From the NCBI GenBank assembly GCA_002394725.1, contig DGUQ01000171.1:1-42301 (forward strand): a stretch of DNA of 42,301 bases. Reading direction: 5' to 3'. The translations under genes and the position numbers were made by a program. Within the stretch, counting starts at the first letter, position 1; the number at the start of each line of letters is the position of its first letter. This DNA is from Ruminococcaceae bacterium UBA4306 (GTDB taxonomy: Bacteria; Bacillota; Clostridia; Oscillospirales; Acutalibacteraceae). Shown piece by piece: positions 1 to 8,329 of the stretch. The notes beneath the pieces are model-generated. The model saw only the letters and a program-made list of their open reading frames with translations, did not search any database and was not told where the DNA came from.

Positions 1-25
1 GACTGGGATAAGGAAGCAAAAGCAC
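1..25. repeat. Terminal direct repeat, left copy (circularity)
   Basis: These 25 bases are identical to 42277-42301. A gene crosses the join in frame, so this is most simply the overlap of a circular assembly, or of circularly permuted DNA, and not a biological terminal repeat. Confidence 0.95.
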
Positions 26-342
26 CGTATAACGATTGGCGTTACGGCATCACAAAAGACGGTACCGCGGTACTCGGATTGATCAACACCAAAGGTATGA
101 CGATCAGCGATGAGAACACGATCTATCGCACCGAGATAACACCCGAGGAGTTCTCGGTGTTTCGTGGTAATAATCTTGTATTCAGATTTAACGGTCAATT
201 AGAGAGTCAGATCGACAAGCTGCTGATCAAGTCGAACATTGAGGATCCGTCAGTCGACAATAACGCTTATATCCGTCTCGGTAGCACCATGATAGTTCCT
301 GCCGACGGAGGTCTTGACTTTGTATATGTGGAGGATATTTAA
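1..342 (+). CDS. Phage tail/baseplate protein, C-terminal part (continues from 40840)
   Basis: Bases 1-342 are open from the first base and are in frame with the gene starting at 40840 once the 25-base overlap is collapsed. The joined product is 592 aa; this piece supplies about the last 113 residues. No ribosome site precedes the first internal ATG at 79, so that ATG is not a separate start. The segment is acidic and looks like beta-rich tail protein. It is followed two bases later by another tail gene. The family is not firmly recognised; position after tape measure and a distal-tail-like gene suggests a tail-tip or baseplate component. Confidence 0.85.
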   Translation, partial: DWDKEAKAPYNDWRYGITKDGTAVLGLINTKGMTISDENTIYRTEITPEEFSVFRGNNLVFRFNGQLESQIDKLLIKSNIEDPSVDNNAYIRLGSTMIVPADGGLDFVYVEDI

Positions 343-344
343 CT

Positions 345-1808
345 ATGGCTAATCCTCAATTCTTTTCAATAGAGAACAACGGTATAGGAATAACAAGCTT
401 TAATGAAGATATGTACATAAGGATCAAGTTTCATCAACAGCATCGGGGAACAAGATATTATCGACTGCGCTGCTTTCACAAAAACGGTGACTATGCTCCC
501 TCCGATTTTCCTGTAACTTACATTTACTTAGGCGCATATAAGACTGCTCCGGAGTATAATTATACGGTTTCGTTTAAGATCATAAACGCGTTTCCGAGCT
601 TTCAAATGCTTTTTGAAACATATAACTATACCGCACAGCTCCGTCCGACTGTTGTGTTACAATCTTCTACTGACCCGAACTTTTCAACATATGAAACAAG
701 CTCAGAGACACACTTGATTGACATCAGAATATCCGGTGGGAATTTTGAACCGATATGGTCGCAACCTACTTGGATGGACACTTTGTATGACACTAACGCC
801 GGTGTGCGTACATTAACAGGTTCATCACGCAAAGGAGTACAGGGCTTTTCTGTTATACGTTTTGAATTCTCCAGAGCAACCGGCAGATATAATACGACGA
901 TCGATAAGTACAGCATTAATATTTCCAATGCTTTTTCAGCGTCATATACCCCACAGGAAATGGCCGCCGCAGGATGGAAGGTTTATCTGAGACTTCCGGA
1001 GTATCCAAAACTGTATGGCAATAATATAAGCGTCACTTTTTCCGTGGAGGACAGCCGAGGGTTTGTCCATACATATCTGGCATACTTTAGTGTTATCGAA
1101 TACCAACAGCCCCTTTTGACGGAGGACAACACTCACCGTCAAGGAGGTACCGGATCAACTCTTGTTCTGGATCTGAAAGGCAAATGGAAAGGATCTCCAC
1201 TTACCTTGATCTGCGAAAGTATCACATCGTATGAACAAGGATTAGATACTCCGCATGCAACCCTTACTCCGGTGATTACCGCACCCGATAACAGCTTTGC
1301 TTATACAGCAACATGGGAAGGAATTACTTTTGATCCTAATAAATCATACACGATTAACATAGTGCTAAACGACACAGTGCAGACAGTTACAATTTCAATT
1401 ACTGTTACGGTAGGTATACCTGTCATTGCGATTCGCAGAAATCGTGTCGGAATCAACAATCCGGATCCTCAATCCGATTTTGACGTCTCCGGTGAAATAT
1501 TTCAAAACGGATTCCCTGTTATGGGCTATATTAGGGACATAGCTGATACAACTGTCAATCTCAACAACTACAAAGACACCGGGATTTATGTGTACAGTGC
1601 AGGGCAAGGGTCTGTTGTTTCCAACTTTCCTAACGGAAATACTAACACCAATCTTATCATGCAAGTAACGTCAGCGAAAAGATTAGCTAACGGAAACTAC
1701 TACCTTTTCGGAGTACAAAAAGCGTGGTATTCAACAGCAGGCGATGAATATGTGAGGACGTTTGATGTCGGTGGATTTACTGCTTGGAAGAAGGTGACTG
1801 TAACATGA
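345..1808 (+). CDS. Siphovirus tail/baseplate protein, 487 aa
   Basis: The start has a GGAGG site 10-15 bases upstream and lies two bases after the previous stop. The protein is beta-rich with Ig-like stretches (for example the region around residues 250-355). It then has an IRRNRVGINNPDP segment near residue 365, typical of the junction before C-terminal knob regions in Firmicutes tail proteins. The last ~100 residues (YIRDIADTTVNLNNYKDTGIY up to the AWKKV end) resemble the pyocin-knob type fold found at phage fibre tips. It is probably a DUF859-like minor tail protein involved in host contact; that family assignment is from memory of the architecture. Confidence 0.7.
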   Translation: MANPQFFSIENNGIGITSFNEDMYIRIKFHQQHRGTRYYRLRCFHKNGDYAPSDFPVTYIYLGAYKTAPEYNYTVSFKIINAFPSFQMLFETYNYTAQLRPTVVLQSSTDPNFSTYETSSETHLIDIRISGGNFEPIWSQPTWMDTLYDTNAGVRTLTGSSRKGVQGFSVIRFEFSRATGRYNTTIDKYSINISNAFSASYTPQEMAAAGWKVYLRLPEYPKLYGNNISVTFSVEDSRGFVHTYLAYFSVIEYQQPLLTEDNTHRQGGTGSTLVLDLKGKWKGSPLTLICESITSYEQGLDTPHATLTPVITAPDNSFAYTATWEGITFDPNKSYTINIVLNDTVQTVTISITVTVGIPVIAIRRNRVGINNPDPQSDFDVSGEIFQNGFPVMGYIRDIADTTVNLNNYKDTGIYVYSAGQGSVVSNFPNGNTNTNLIMQVTSAKRLANGNYYLFGVQKAWYSTAGDEYVRTFDVGGFTAWKKVTVT

Positions 1809-2239
1809 TCATAAACGATTTGCGAAACCTTGATACGGTACGCGCCAATCTGTTTGATCCCATTATCATCGCAGAGGATGATGAAAACTCCCATTTTCTC
1901 ATTGCCCAACTCCTTGTTAACAGCGATCTGTTACAGATTATGCCAAACAGCGGCTATGAGGTGAAATTGTTTTATAGACGAGCGGATGACACTGCCGGAG
2001 AATCGATCGGGACCTGTACAGATGATGGAAAGATACGGGTTGAGATACCCAACACTGCTCTGATCTTGGATGATATCATAGAATGTGATCTATGCGTGAA
2101 TTATCGGAGTTCAAAGACGACCCATTCTTTGTCCGTTGTAAACGGTGAACTGATTGCTACCCCTCATACTGAAGAATCTGACACACCGCTGCGGACAGGT
2201 TTATTCAAGATTGACGCGCGATATCGCGTGATTGTATAA
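1805..2239 (+). CDS. BppU_N-like baseplate/fibre adaptor, 144 aa
   Basis: The ATG at 1805 is preceded by AAGGTG and overlaps the previous stop by four bases, so the genes are translationally coupled. The fold pattern matches the N-terminal domain of the next gene: a beta sandwich with motifs like VEIPNTALILDDIIECDLCV, compare VDVPTVVMEVPGIIECDISI downstream. This domain (BppU N-terminal type) usually anchors receptor-binding proteins to the baseplate. A stand-alone copy beside a full-length fibre carrying the same domain suggests a duplication or a separate baseplate plug. Confidence 0.6.
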   Translation: MIINDLRNLDTVRANLFDPIIIAEDDENSHFLIAQLLVNSDLLQIMPNSGYEVKLFYRRADDTAGESIGTCTDDGKIRVEIPNTALILDDIIECDLCVNYRSSKTTHSLSVVNGELIATPHTEESDTPLRTGLFKIDARYRVIV

Positions 2240-2251
2240 GGAGGTGAAAGG

Positions 2252-5089
2252 ATGAACAATATTGTATACGGTGGAAAAATATATGAGAAGCTCTCGGTTG
2301 ATGTCAGCCAAGCGAATGTTTTTGCTCCACCATTGGTTAAAGAAGGAGACTCGGGAACACGAGGGCTTATTATTACTGTAACCAATAATGGCGAACCTAT
2401 TGAAATCCCCGATTCTGCAACTGCTTGGCTGAATTGCAGCAATACATCCGACAAGGAAAAACATGCTTCCGTGGAAGGTGTAATCAACGAAGATGGTACC
2501 GTAACCGTTGATGTCCCGACAGTCGTCATGGAGGTTCCTGGTATCATTGAATGTGACATATCAATTATCACGCTGAGCGAATCTGATCAAACAGAGATCC
2601 TTAAAAGCACTCTGTTTTGTTTGTCGTGTGAGAAAGCGGCAAACAAAAGCGGTACCTCAACAGAAGCGGAAGATTCTATTCTTGCAGGAATCGCAGCAGG
2701 AGAAATCACGATCCCCGCCGCAAAGGGCGACCCCGGTCCGCAAGGCCCTGTTGGTCCCGTAGGTCCGCAAGGTGAGCAGGGCCCTCAGGGTGTTCAGGGT
2801 TTGCAAGGTGAGCAGGGTCCCGCCGGCCCTCAGGGACCGCAAGGCCCTGCCGGTTCAGGTATTCGTGTCGTTACTCCGGAAGAATCCCAGGGATGGACTG
2901 ATTCCATCCCCACATCTTTTGCAGGAGAGCTGTACGATATAGCAGGATGGAACAAATACCTGTGGCAACTGGTGAACATTGACAACGGTTTATATTATTG
3001 GGATAAACTATTAACTAAAGAGGATTTGGTAAGCGCTTTAAATAACTACTATACCAGAACTCAGGTCAATAGCCTCATCTCCACTAAAATGGACTTAGCC
3101 CCCCTCAACCCGACATCCGAACAGGTCGCCGCTATGCCTGATGGACAATTTTACGGCGATACGGTTAATCATAAAGGCGTAGTTAAAGGCGGTCAGTCGT
3201 TTTACGATACCGAATATATTGATACCTCGTTGGCGCAAAAAGTCGGGCTTAACAGCTTGCGGTCGTATCTGCATTTTGTCGACGTAACCGAATCATCCGC
3301 TTCTTCCGATTATCAATCGCTGCTTACAAACCTTACCCCTAATTCCTATTCATGGGTAAGCTCCACGTGGTTTTCTGATGCGCCATCTAATGGAAGTGCA
3401 TGGGTATTTACAATGACACCTGCCAAGAACAATCCTTCCTTCGGTATGCAGATTTGGTTTGAACAGATTAACAGAATCAGCTTTGTACGAAAGTGCGGTA
3501 AACAAGATGGCATCACTGTATGGGGTGAGTGGGGGTCTATTTCCGATCCGTCTTTATCGATTGAAGGTGCTTTTGCTGACGCAAAGGCTGTCGAGGACGC
3601 ACTGGCGCAAAAGCTCAGTCCCGATGATTCCCGATTGCTACCGTATCTGCATTATGTCATTGTTACGCAAGAGTCGGCTTCTTCTGACTATAATTTGTCG
3701 CTTGCGAACCTTAACCCTAATTCTTACTCCTATGTGAGCCCGTCATGGTTCACGGACGCACCGCCGAATGTCACGAAAGCGGCATGGATACTGACGGTTA
3801 TGCCGTCATCTTCTTCACACTTTGGTATGCAGATTTGGCTGGAAGCAACGACAGATATCATTTATAAACGAATAAGAACCAAGAAACAAGATAACACATA
3901 TGATTGGGGCGAATGGGCTTCCGTTGCCGATCCGTCTTTATCCGTTTCGGGTGCTTTCGCTGACGCAAAGGCTGTCGGAGACGCGCTGGCAGAAAAAGTC
4001 GATCTTGATTCCTTGCTGCCGTATCTGCATTATGTCAGAGTGAATCAATCGTCTGCCTCATCAACCTACAACTCGTTACTTACAAACCTTACCCCTAATT
4101 CCTATTCATGGGTAAGCTCCACGTGGTTTTCTGACGCGCCATCTAATGAAAGTGCATGGATATTTTCCATTGTTCCAACTTCTATTTCGTCCTTCGGTAT
4201 GCAAATCTGGTTTGAACCATCTACCAATATCCTTTATAAAAGAAGAAAAGCCACTAGCGGATGGAGCGATTGGATACGACTTGACGATGCTTATAAGCAA
4301 AACAGTATCTATTTTGCTTTCGGGGACAGTACCACAAAAGGTCAGATTGGTAAGTGGACAGGCGGTACTAGCTATAGCACTCGCGGCTATCCGGATACCA
4401 CAGCAACAATGTTGCATATGACATTGAACAATCAGGCGGTCGGCGGTCAGGGACTGATTAAGGATTGGGCGCTGATTGTAGATGCAATCAACGCCTTGGA
4501 TATGAGCAACGCCGGATTGATCACCGTAGGATGGTCATACAACTCTACTGCGACATATCGTACACAGGGGCTCGCTATGGGCAGTTATACGGACGTCACC
4601 TCGGTAGATGTTACGGACGCCGATGCTGTAAAGGCTCTCGTTACCTACGATAGCGAAGGAGAACTTGTGGAAGACGGCTTTGGCACTACCGTCATAGGGT
4701 ATTATTACACGATCATGAAGCTGCTGCAAACAAAATGTCCTTCCGCTCAGATCGTATTGGTCACCGGTTATGGTAACGGTAACGGTGATCGTAATACGCA
4801 AAAGAAGGCAGACCTGACTAATCAGTTCACACGCGTTTTCACCTTTGGAACAGGAAGCAGTCATACCGTCAAAGAGCTGTATGACGAGCTTGAAAAAATG
4901 GCGAACCTCCATGGCTGGTGCTGTGTGAACCAGTCAAAGGGCTGTGCGTTCAATGAGTTCAACGCGGCATTTGCCTTCGGCGACCATATCCATCCGAATG
5001 ATGACGGATACGCGATGTACGGTAATAACCTAGCACCGAGAATAGCCTCCTTTTATGCCAACCGAAAACTCATTACTTATGATTTATAA
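2252..5089 (+). CDS. Tail fibre: BppU_N + collagen-like + three knob repeats + SGNH esterase domain
   Basis: The 945-aa protein starts behind a strong AAGGAGGTG site. Residues ~1-150 are a BppU_N-like baseplate attachment domain. Residues ~160-201 are Gly-X-Y collagen-like repeats (GDPGPQGPVGPVGPQ and onward), expected to trimerise. Three copies of a ~125-residue unit follow (LHFVDVT, LHYVIVT, LHYVRVN starts), resembling pyocin-knob modules. The C-terminus is a GDSL/SGNH hydrolase: block I FGDSTTKG near residue 690 with the nucleophile Ser, and block V DHIHPNDDGY near residue 911 with Asp-x-x-His. It probably binds and deacetylates a surface polysaccharide during adsorption. The domain reading is strong; the substrate is inference. 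Confidence 0.85.
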   Translation: MNNIVYGGKIYEKLSVDVSQANVFAPPLVKEGDSGTRGLIITVTNNGEPIEIPDSATAWLNCSNTSDKEKHASVEGVINEDGTVTVDVPTVVMEVPGIIECDISIITLSESDQTEILKSTLFCLSCEKAANKSGTSTEAEDSILAGIAAGEITIPAAKGDPGPQGPVGPVGPQGEQGPQGVQGLQGEQGPAGPQGPQGPAGSGIRVVTPEESQGWTDSIPTSFAGELYDIAGWNKYLWQLVNIDNGLYYWDKLLTKEDLVSALNNYYTRTQVNSLISTKMDLAPLNPTSEQVAAMPDGQFYGDTVNHKGVVKGGQSFYDTEYIDTSLAQKVGLNSLRSYLHFVDVTESSASSDYQSLLTNLTPNSYSWVSSTWFSDAPSNGSAWVFTMTPAKNNPSFGMQIWFEQINRISFVRKCGKQDGITVWGEWGSISDPSLSIEGAFADAKAVEDALAQKLSPDDSRLLPYLHYVIVTQESASSDYNLSLANLNPNSYSYVSPSWFTDAPPNVTKAAWILTVMPSSSSHFGMQIWLEATTDIIYKRIRTKKQDNTYDWGEWASVADPSLSVSGAFADAKAVGDALAEKVDLDSLLPYLHYVRVNQSSASSTYNSLLTNLTPNSYSWVSSTWFSDAPSNESAWIFSIVPTSISSFGMQIWFEPSTNILYKRRKATSGWSDWIRLDDAYKQNSIYFAFGDSTTKGQIGKWTGGTSYSTRGYPDTTATMLHMTLNNQAVGGQGLIKDWALIVDAINALDMSNAGLITVGWSYNSTATYRTQGLAMGSYTDVTSVDVTDADAVKALVTYDSEGELVEDGFGTTVIGYYYTIMKLLQTKCPSAQIVLVTGYGNGNGDRNTQKKADLTNQFTRVFTFGTGSSHTVKELYDELEKMANLHGWCCVNQSKGCAFNEFNAAFAFGDHIHPNDDGYAMYGNNLAPRIASFYANRKLITYDL
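3323..3403 (+). repeat. Direct repeat in fibre gene, copy 1
   Basis: An 81-bp stretch differs from 4079-4159 at only two positions (3379 and 3393). The offset is 756 bp, exactly 252 codons, so recombination would delete two knob modules in frame. Confidence 0.9.
4079..4159 (+). repeat. Direct repeat in fibre gene, copy 2
   Basis: Partner of 3323-3403, with two mismatches in 81 bp. The high nucleotide identity contrasts with the intervening knob copy, which is much more diverged, suggesting recent duplication or gene conversion. Confidence 0.9.
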
Positions 5090-5176
5090 AGATGTTTTGT
5101 TATGCAAATTGATATAACAGCTTTAATTTGTGCTGCGCTTGGCGTGCACTTAGTTTAACAGAAAGGATTGATTTTA

Positions 5177-5638
5177 ATGAAAGAATTTTTCCACCTTATC
5201 ATCGCCGGAGCGCTCGGAGCGTTGGCGGCATATTTTAATGTACTGCTGATCCCGTTGGTCGTGTTGGCGGTCGTCATGGTGATCGACTATGTCACCGGCA
5301 TGGCAGGCGCGGCATACAGCGGCAAGCTCAGCTCACGTGTCGGCGTGCTCGGGATTCTCAAGAAGGCAGGATATCTGGCGCTCGTCGCCGTTGGTATGGT
5401 CGCGGATTATTTGATCGGCTCCGCGCTGTTGAAGATCGGCATCAATCTGCAGATCAATTATTGCTTCGGTATGATCATCACCGTCTGGCTGATCATCAAT
5501 GAGCTAATCTCCATTCTCGAAAATCTCGGCGAACTCGATGTGCCCCTCCCGGGCTTTCTGGTCAACATCATCAAATCCTTAAAGAACAGGGTCGAGGAAC
5601 GGGCAGAGAATAAGCCAGACGACGATATAAAAGAGTAG
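5177..5638 (+). CDS. Phage holin, toxin-secretion/lysis holin family, 153 aa
   Basis: I chose the ATG at 5177, about 10 bases after AAAGGA; a TTG at 5168 is in frame but too close to the site. The protein has several hydrophobic segments (residues ~7-35, 60-85, 95-115) and the family-typical motif VIDYVTGMAGA followed by KLSSRVGVLGILKKAGYLAL. The C-terminus is charged and cytoplasmic-looking. It forms membrane lesions that let the next gene product, the endolysin, reach peptidoglycan. The endolysin gene starts 11 bases downstream. Confidence 0.85.
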   Translation: MKEFFHLIIAGALGALAAYFNVLLIPLVVLAVVMVIDYVTGMAGAAYSGKLSSRVGVLGILKKAGYLALVAVGMVADYLIGSALLKIGINLQINYCFGMIITVWLIINELISILENLGELDVPLPGFLVNIIKSLKNRVEERAENKPDDDIKE

Positions 5639-5648
5639 AGGTGATCAG

Positions 5649-6584
5649 ATGTCGGTCAACGCGGATAAAATAATCAGCATCGCGCGTGCCGAGATCGGCA
5701 CCAAGGCGACCAATATTAAGAAGTGCAAATATAACAACTGGTACTACGGTACTGTCGTTTCGGGCAGCGGCTACGACTGGTGCGAGACCTTTGTACAGTG
5801 GGTGTTCCACCAGGCAGGGGCGTCCTCTCTGCTCTATACCAAAACCTCCAACTGCGGCTATGCGGCAAAGGCGTTTCAGGATCACGGCAGACTTAAGACG
5901 TCGGGCTTCAAGCGCGGCGACGTGGTGTTCTTCCACTGGACGAACGAGCACTCCACCTTAGTGCCCGGTACCTATGTCAGCGATCATGTCGGAATCATCG
6001 AGAGCGTCAACGGTGATAACACCATCACGACCATCGAGGGCAACACCGGCTCCTCCTCCAACGGCGAGGTCATGCGGCGTGTGCGCTCACTCTCTACGGT
6101 ATCCTGTGCCGGCAGACCTGCCTATGACGACTCCGACAGCTCGGGCGATTTCCCCGAGGTGAGCTATCGCGTCCGCAGCGGCGGCAGATGGCTGCCGAGT
6201 GTGACGGATCTGTCCGATTACGCAGGGATCACCGGCAAGGCGATCACCGACGTGGCGATCAAGGTGTCCGAGGGCTCGGTAAAATACCGCGTTCACATCA
6301 AGGACGGTGGCTGGCTCCCGTATGTCACCGGATACAATACATCGGACGATGCCAACGGCTATGCCGGCAACGGTAAGCCGATCGATGCGATCGAGGTCTA
6401 CTATTACACCCCTGAGGCTGTTCGCAATGCACACGGCTATCTTAGGGCGAAGTACCGCGTATCGCCGCTGAACGGATCCTATTATCCGTATCAGTACGAT
6501 GACGAGACCTCGTCCGGACAGGACGGTTACGCCGGAGAATTCGGCAAAACGATCGACCGCCTGCAGATCACGTTATCAAATTGA
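5649..6584 (+). CDS. Endolysin: CHAP peptidase/amidase with wall-binding repeats
   Basis: 311 aa. The N-terminal ~150 residues are a CHAP domain with catalytic Cys45 in GYDWCETF, the His in VSDHVGII (about residue 113) and a following EGNTG. The C-terminal half carries repeats of the type YRVRSGGRWLP and YRVHIKDGGWLPYV, followed by DYAGITGK / GYAGNGKPIDAIEV / GYAGEFGKTID. From memory, such repeats are common wall-binding modules in lysins of gut Clostridia. It has no signal peptide, so release depends on the holin just upstream. It is the last gene of the late operon. Confidence 0.9.
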   Translation: MSVNADKIISIARAEIGTKATNIKKCKYNNWYYGTVVSGSGYDWCETFVQWVFHQAGASSLLYTKTSNCGYAAKAFQDHGRLKTSGFKRGDVVFFHWTNEHSTLVPGTYVSDHVGIIESVNGDNTITTIEGNTGSSSNGEVMRRVRSLSTVSCAGRPAYDDSDSSGDFPEVSYRVRSGGRWLPSVTDLSDYAGITGKAITDVAIKVSEGSVKYRVHIKDGGWLPYVTGYNTSDDANGYAGNGKPIDAIEVYYYTPEAVRNAHGYLRAKYRVSPLNGSYYPYQYDDETSSGQDGYAGEFGKTIDRLQITLSN

Positions 6585-6593
6585 TCTGAACCA

Positions 6594-6621
6594 TTGACAA
6601 AATAATATTAATCATTATAAT
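6594..6621 (+). promoter_or_regulatory. Promoter-like TTGACA-16-TATAAT directly before a terminator
   Basis: The -35 TTGACA is at 6594-6599 and the -10 TATAAT at 6616-6621, spacing 16. Expected start is near 6628, giving only about 58 nt of RNA before the terminator hairpin at 6641-6682. No open frame fits in it. Confidence 0.5.
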
Positions 6622-6640
6622 AAGAAATAAATAATAAGAA

Positions 6641-6685
6641 ATAAAGCCGACCGCTGAGTTCCCGCTCTTCGGTCGGCTTTATCTG
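6641..6685 (+). terminator. Bidirectional intrinsic terminator between endolysin and integrase
   Basis: A 13-bp perfect stem (ATAAAGCCGACCG at 6641-6653 with 6670-6682) has T/A-rich sequence on both sides. It would end the rightward late operon and, read the other way, the leftward integrase transcript whose stop is at 6728. Confidence 0.85.
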
Positions 6686-6727
6686 TTTTTGGAGTATGCA
6701 CCCCCGTACTGTAAAAGCAGATAATGA

Positions 6728-8170
6728 CTAAACATAAAAAATAACGTCGATCGTGGTACTTGTTCGATCAAAGATAATGCTGTCGACAAAACCGTGTAGG
6801 ATCTCGTTCTTTTCTTCCTCGCTCACAGAGGGGTCTCTGAGCGTCTGTATCGCTTCTTTGTTTTTCTCGATGATTTTCTTCCGTAATGCAGATGCGTGAT
6901 GCTGGGGCTTTACCTGAGCGCGCAGGGCGTTGATTCTTTGATCGATCAGCTCGCGGCTCTCTCGCAGTTCGTCGATCGTGTAGATGCCCACTTCAAACGC
7001 TTCTTTAATACGGGCGTATTTCTGCACTTCCTTCTCGATCAGAGCGGCTATGTCGATCTCCGTAATCTCGGCTGTGGGTTGAGTGTTTTTGACAACGACC
7101 TTAAACAGTCCCGTGCGGAAGGATGCCTCGATCGTGCTGATCACCATCTCGTTGAGCTTCTTGACAGAAATGTAGTGCGATACTTTACACTGACCTTTGG
7201 TATATCGAATACACTGTAAGCCTTGACCGCGCGCCGACATGGACAAACTGGATCCACAGTCGGAGCATTTTACCAAACCGTGGAGCATATACATGTACTT
7301 CTTGCCCTTTGCGTGGGCGTATCGAGCGTGCTTCTTTTGATTCACCTCATACACCGCCTGCACCTTATTGAAGCTGTCCTCGTCGATGATCGGCTCATGC
7401 TGACCGTCGACAATCATGATATTCGGATCATCATAATTGCGGCACGTCCTGCCGTTCGGATTCCAGCGGATCTTGCCGATGTATACGGGATTGCGCAGGA
7501 TATAGTCGATCGTGCGGTTTTCCCAGAGGTTGCCGCGAGTGGTGCGGATCCCCATGCCGTTGATCTTGTGAGCGATCTGCAGCGCTCCCATTCCGTTCAG
7601 ATAGTCGGCGTAGATCTGCCGCACGATCGGGGCAGTGTCGGGGTTGATCACATACTTCTTGTCGACGATATCATATCCGAACGCCGGGATCGATACCGCG
7701 CCGCCGCGTTCAACGCGTTCCGTCATGCCGCGCTTTACCTCTCCCGATAGGTTGATGCTGTAGAATTCGTCGAACCACTCGATGATGCGCTCGATCAGAC
7801 TGCCGAAGGGACCGTCCAGGATCGGCTCCGAGATCGACTTGACCTCGATATGGTTCTTCGCGAGCATGCCTTTGTAGAAGATGCTCTCCTCCTGATTTCG
7901 TGCAAATCGGCTGAACTTCCACAGAAGCACCGCAGAGAACGGCGCCGGCTTCTGCTTGGCGGTCGCGATCATACGGATAAAGTCCGGGCGCTTCTCGGCA
8001 CGTCTGCCGGAGATTCCGTCGTCGCGGAAGATGTACTCGTTCGGCACGATATAGCCGTGCTGCTTGGCGTACTTGCGGATCTCCTTGATCTGACTGTCGG
8101 GGGAGAGCTCCGTCTGATTGTCGGTGCTGACGCGGATATATGCCGCGGCGGTTTTTAATTCAATATTCAT
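6728..8170 (-). CDS. int: Large serine integrase, 480 aa
   Basis: The start at 8170 has GAGGTG just upstream on the minus strand; a longer frame to 8227 lacks a site. The catalytic domain is residues ~8-150 with the nucleophile Ser15 in AAYIRVSTDNQ and the LLWKFSRFARN helix. A recombinase domain follows (GYDIVDKKYVINPDTAPIVRQIY; GQHEPIIDEDSF). Then comes a zinc ribbon (CSDCGSSLSMSARGQGLQC to KGQC), and a C-terminal coiled coil rich in Glu/Lys. This is the full domain set of phage integrases that recombine attP with attB. A dyad typical of attP lies immediately upstream (8225-8283). A directionality factor is not recognised; small neighbours are candidates. Confidence 0.92.
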   Translation of the reverse strand: MNIELKTAAAYIRVSTDNQTELSPDSQIKEIRKYAKQHGYIVPNEYIFRDDGISGRRAEKRPDFIRMIATAKQKPAPFSAVLLWKFSRFARNQEESIFYKGMLAKNHIEVKSISEPILDGPFGSLIERIIEWFDEFYSINLSGEVKRGMTERVERGGAVSIPAFGYDIVDKKYVINPDTAPIVRQIYADYLNGMGALQIAHKINGMGIRTTRGNLWENRTIDYILRNPVYIGKIRWNPNGRTCRNYDDPNIMIVDGQHEPIIDEDSFNKVQAVYEVNQKKHARYAHAKGKKYMYMLHGLVKCSDCGSSLSMSARGQGLQCIRYTKGQCKVSHYISVKKLNEMVISTIEASFRTGLFKVVVKNTQPTAEITEIDIAALIEKEVQKYARIKEAFEVGIYTIDELRESRELIDQRINALRAQVKPQHHASALRKKIIEKNKEAIQTLRDPSVSEEEKNEILHGFVDSIIFDRTSTTIDVIFYV

Positions 8171-8185
8171 GCTACACCTCAAAAA

Positions 8186-8201
8186 GGGTATAAGAATACC
8201 C
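8186..8201. repeat. Inverted repeat GGGTAT-AAGA-ATACCC in integrase leader
   Basis: A perfect 6-bp dyad with a 4-base loop lies between attP and the integrase start. The GGGTA core is shared with both arms of the attP dyad (8230-8234 and 8274-8278), so integrase binding here, and autoregulation, is possible but unproved. Confidence 0.5.
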
Positions 8202-8224
8202 CTGTAAATTTCTATTGCAAAATT

Positions 8225-8283
8225 CACAAGGGTATGTTAGAATATTGACATGGTTTGGCGACCATATTCGTTGTACCCTTGTG
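8225..8283. other. attP: Probable attP of the serine integrase
   Basis: The outer arms CACAAGGGTA (8225-8234) and TACCCTTGTG (8274-8283) are a perfect 10-bp inverted repeat. Inner GAATAT motifs (one in each orientation, offset by one base) extend the dyad, leaving a short asymmetric centre near 8254. Size (59 bp), symmetry and position directly upstream of int match attP sites of large serine integrases. The crossover dinucleotide cannot be fixed from this sequence alone. Confidence 0.7.
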
Positions 8284-8291
8284 TACGACAC

Positions 8292-8323
8292 CCGCTCTAT
8301 CCTGTTCCAGCAGGGTAGGGCGG
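8292..8323. other. Strong 13-bp hairpin between attP and the 297-aa gene
   Basis: CCGCTCTATCCTG (8292-8304) pairs with CAGGGTAGGGCGG (8311-8323) with two or three G-T pairs and a 6-base loop. It lies just after the stop of the leftward gene at 8330. No clean T tract follows on the minus strand, and TTATTT follows on the plus strand, so terminator function is uncertain. Confidence 0.5.
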
Positions 8324-8329
8324 TTATTT

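Noticed and set aside
2252..5089. Diversity-generating retroelement acting on the fibre
   Set aside because: There is no reverse transcriptase gene and no template/variable repeat pair with adenine-biased changes; the fibre repeats are ordinary duplications.
5102..5158. 18-codon hydrophobic peptide MQIDITALICAALGVHLV before the holin
   Set aside because: It resembles the start of an LLH-type holin and could be a remnant, but it has no ribosome site and is too short to call.
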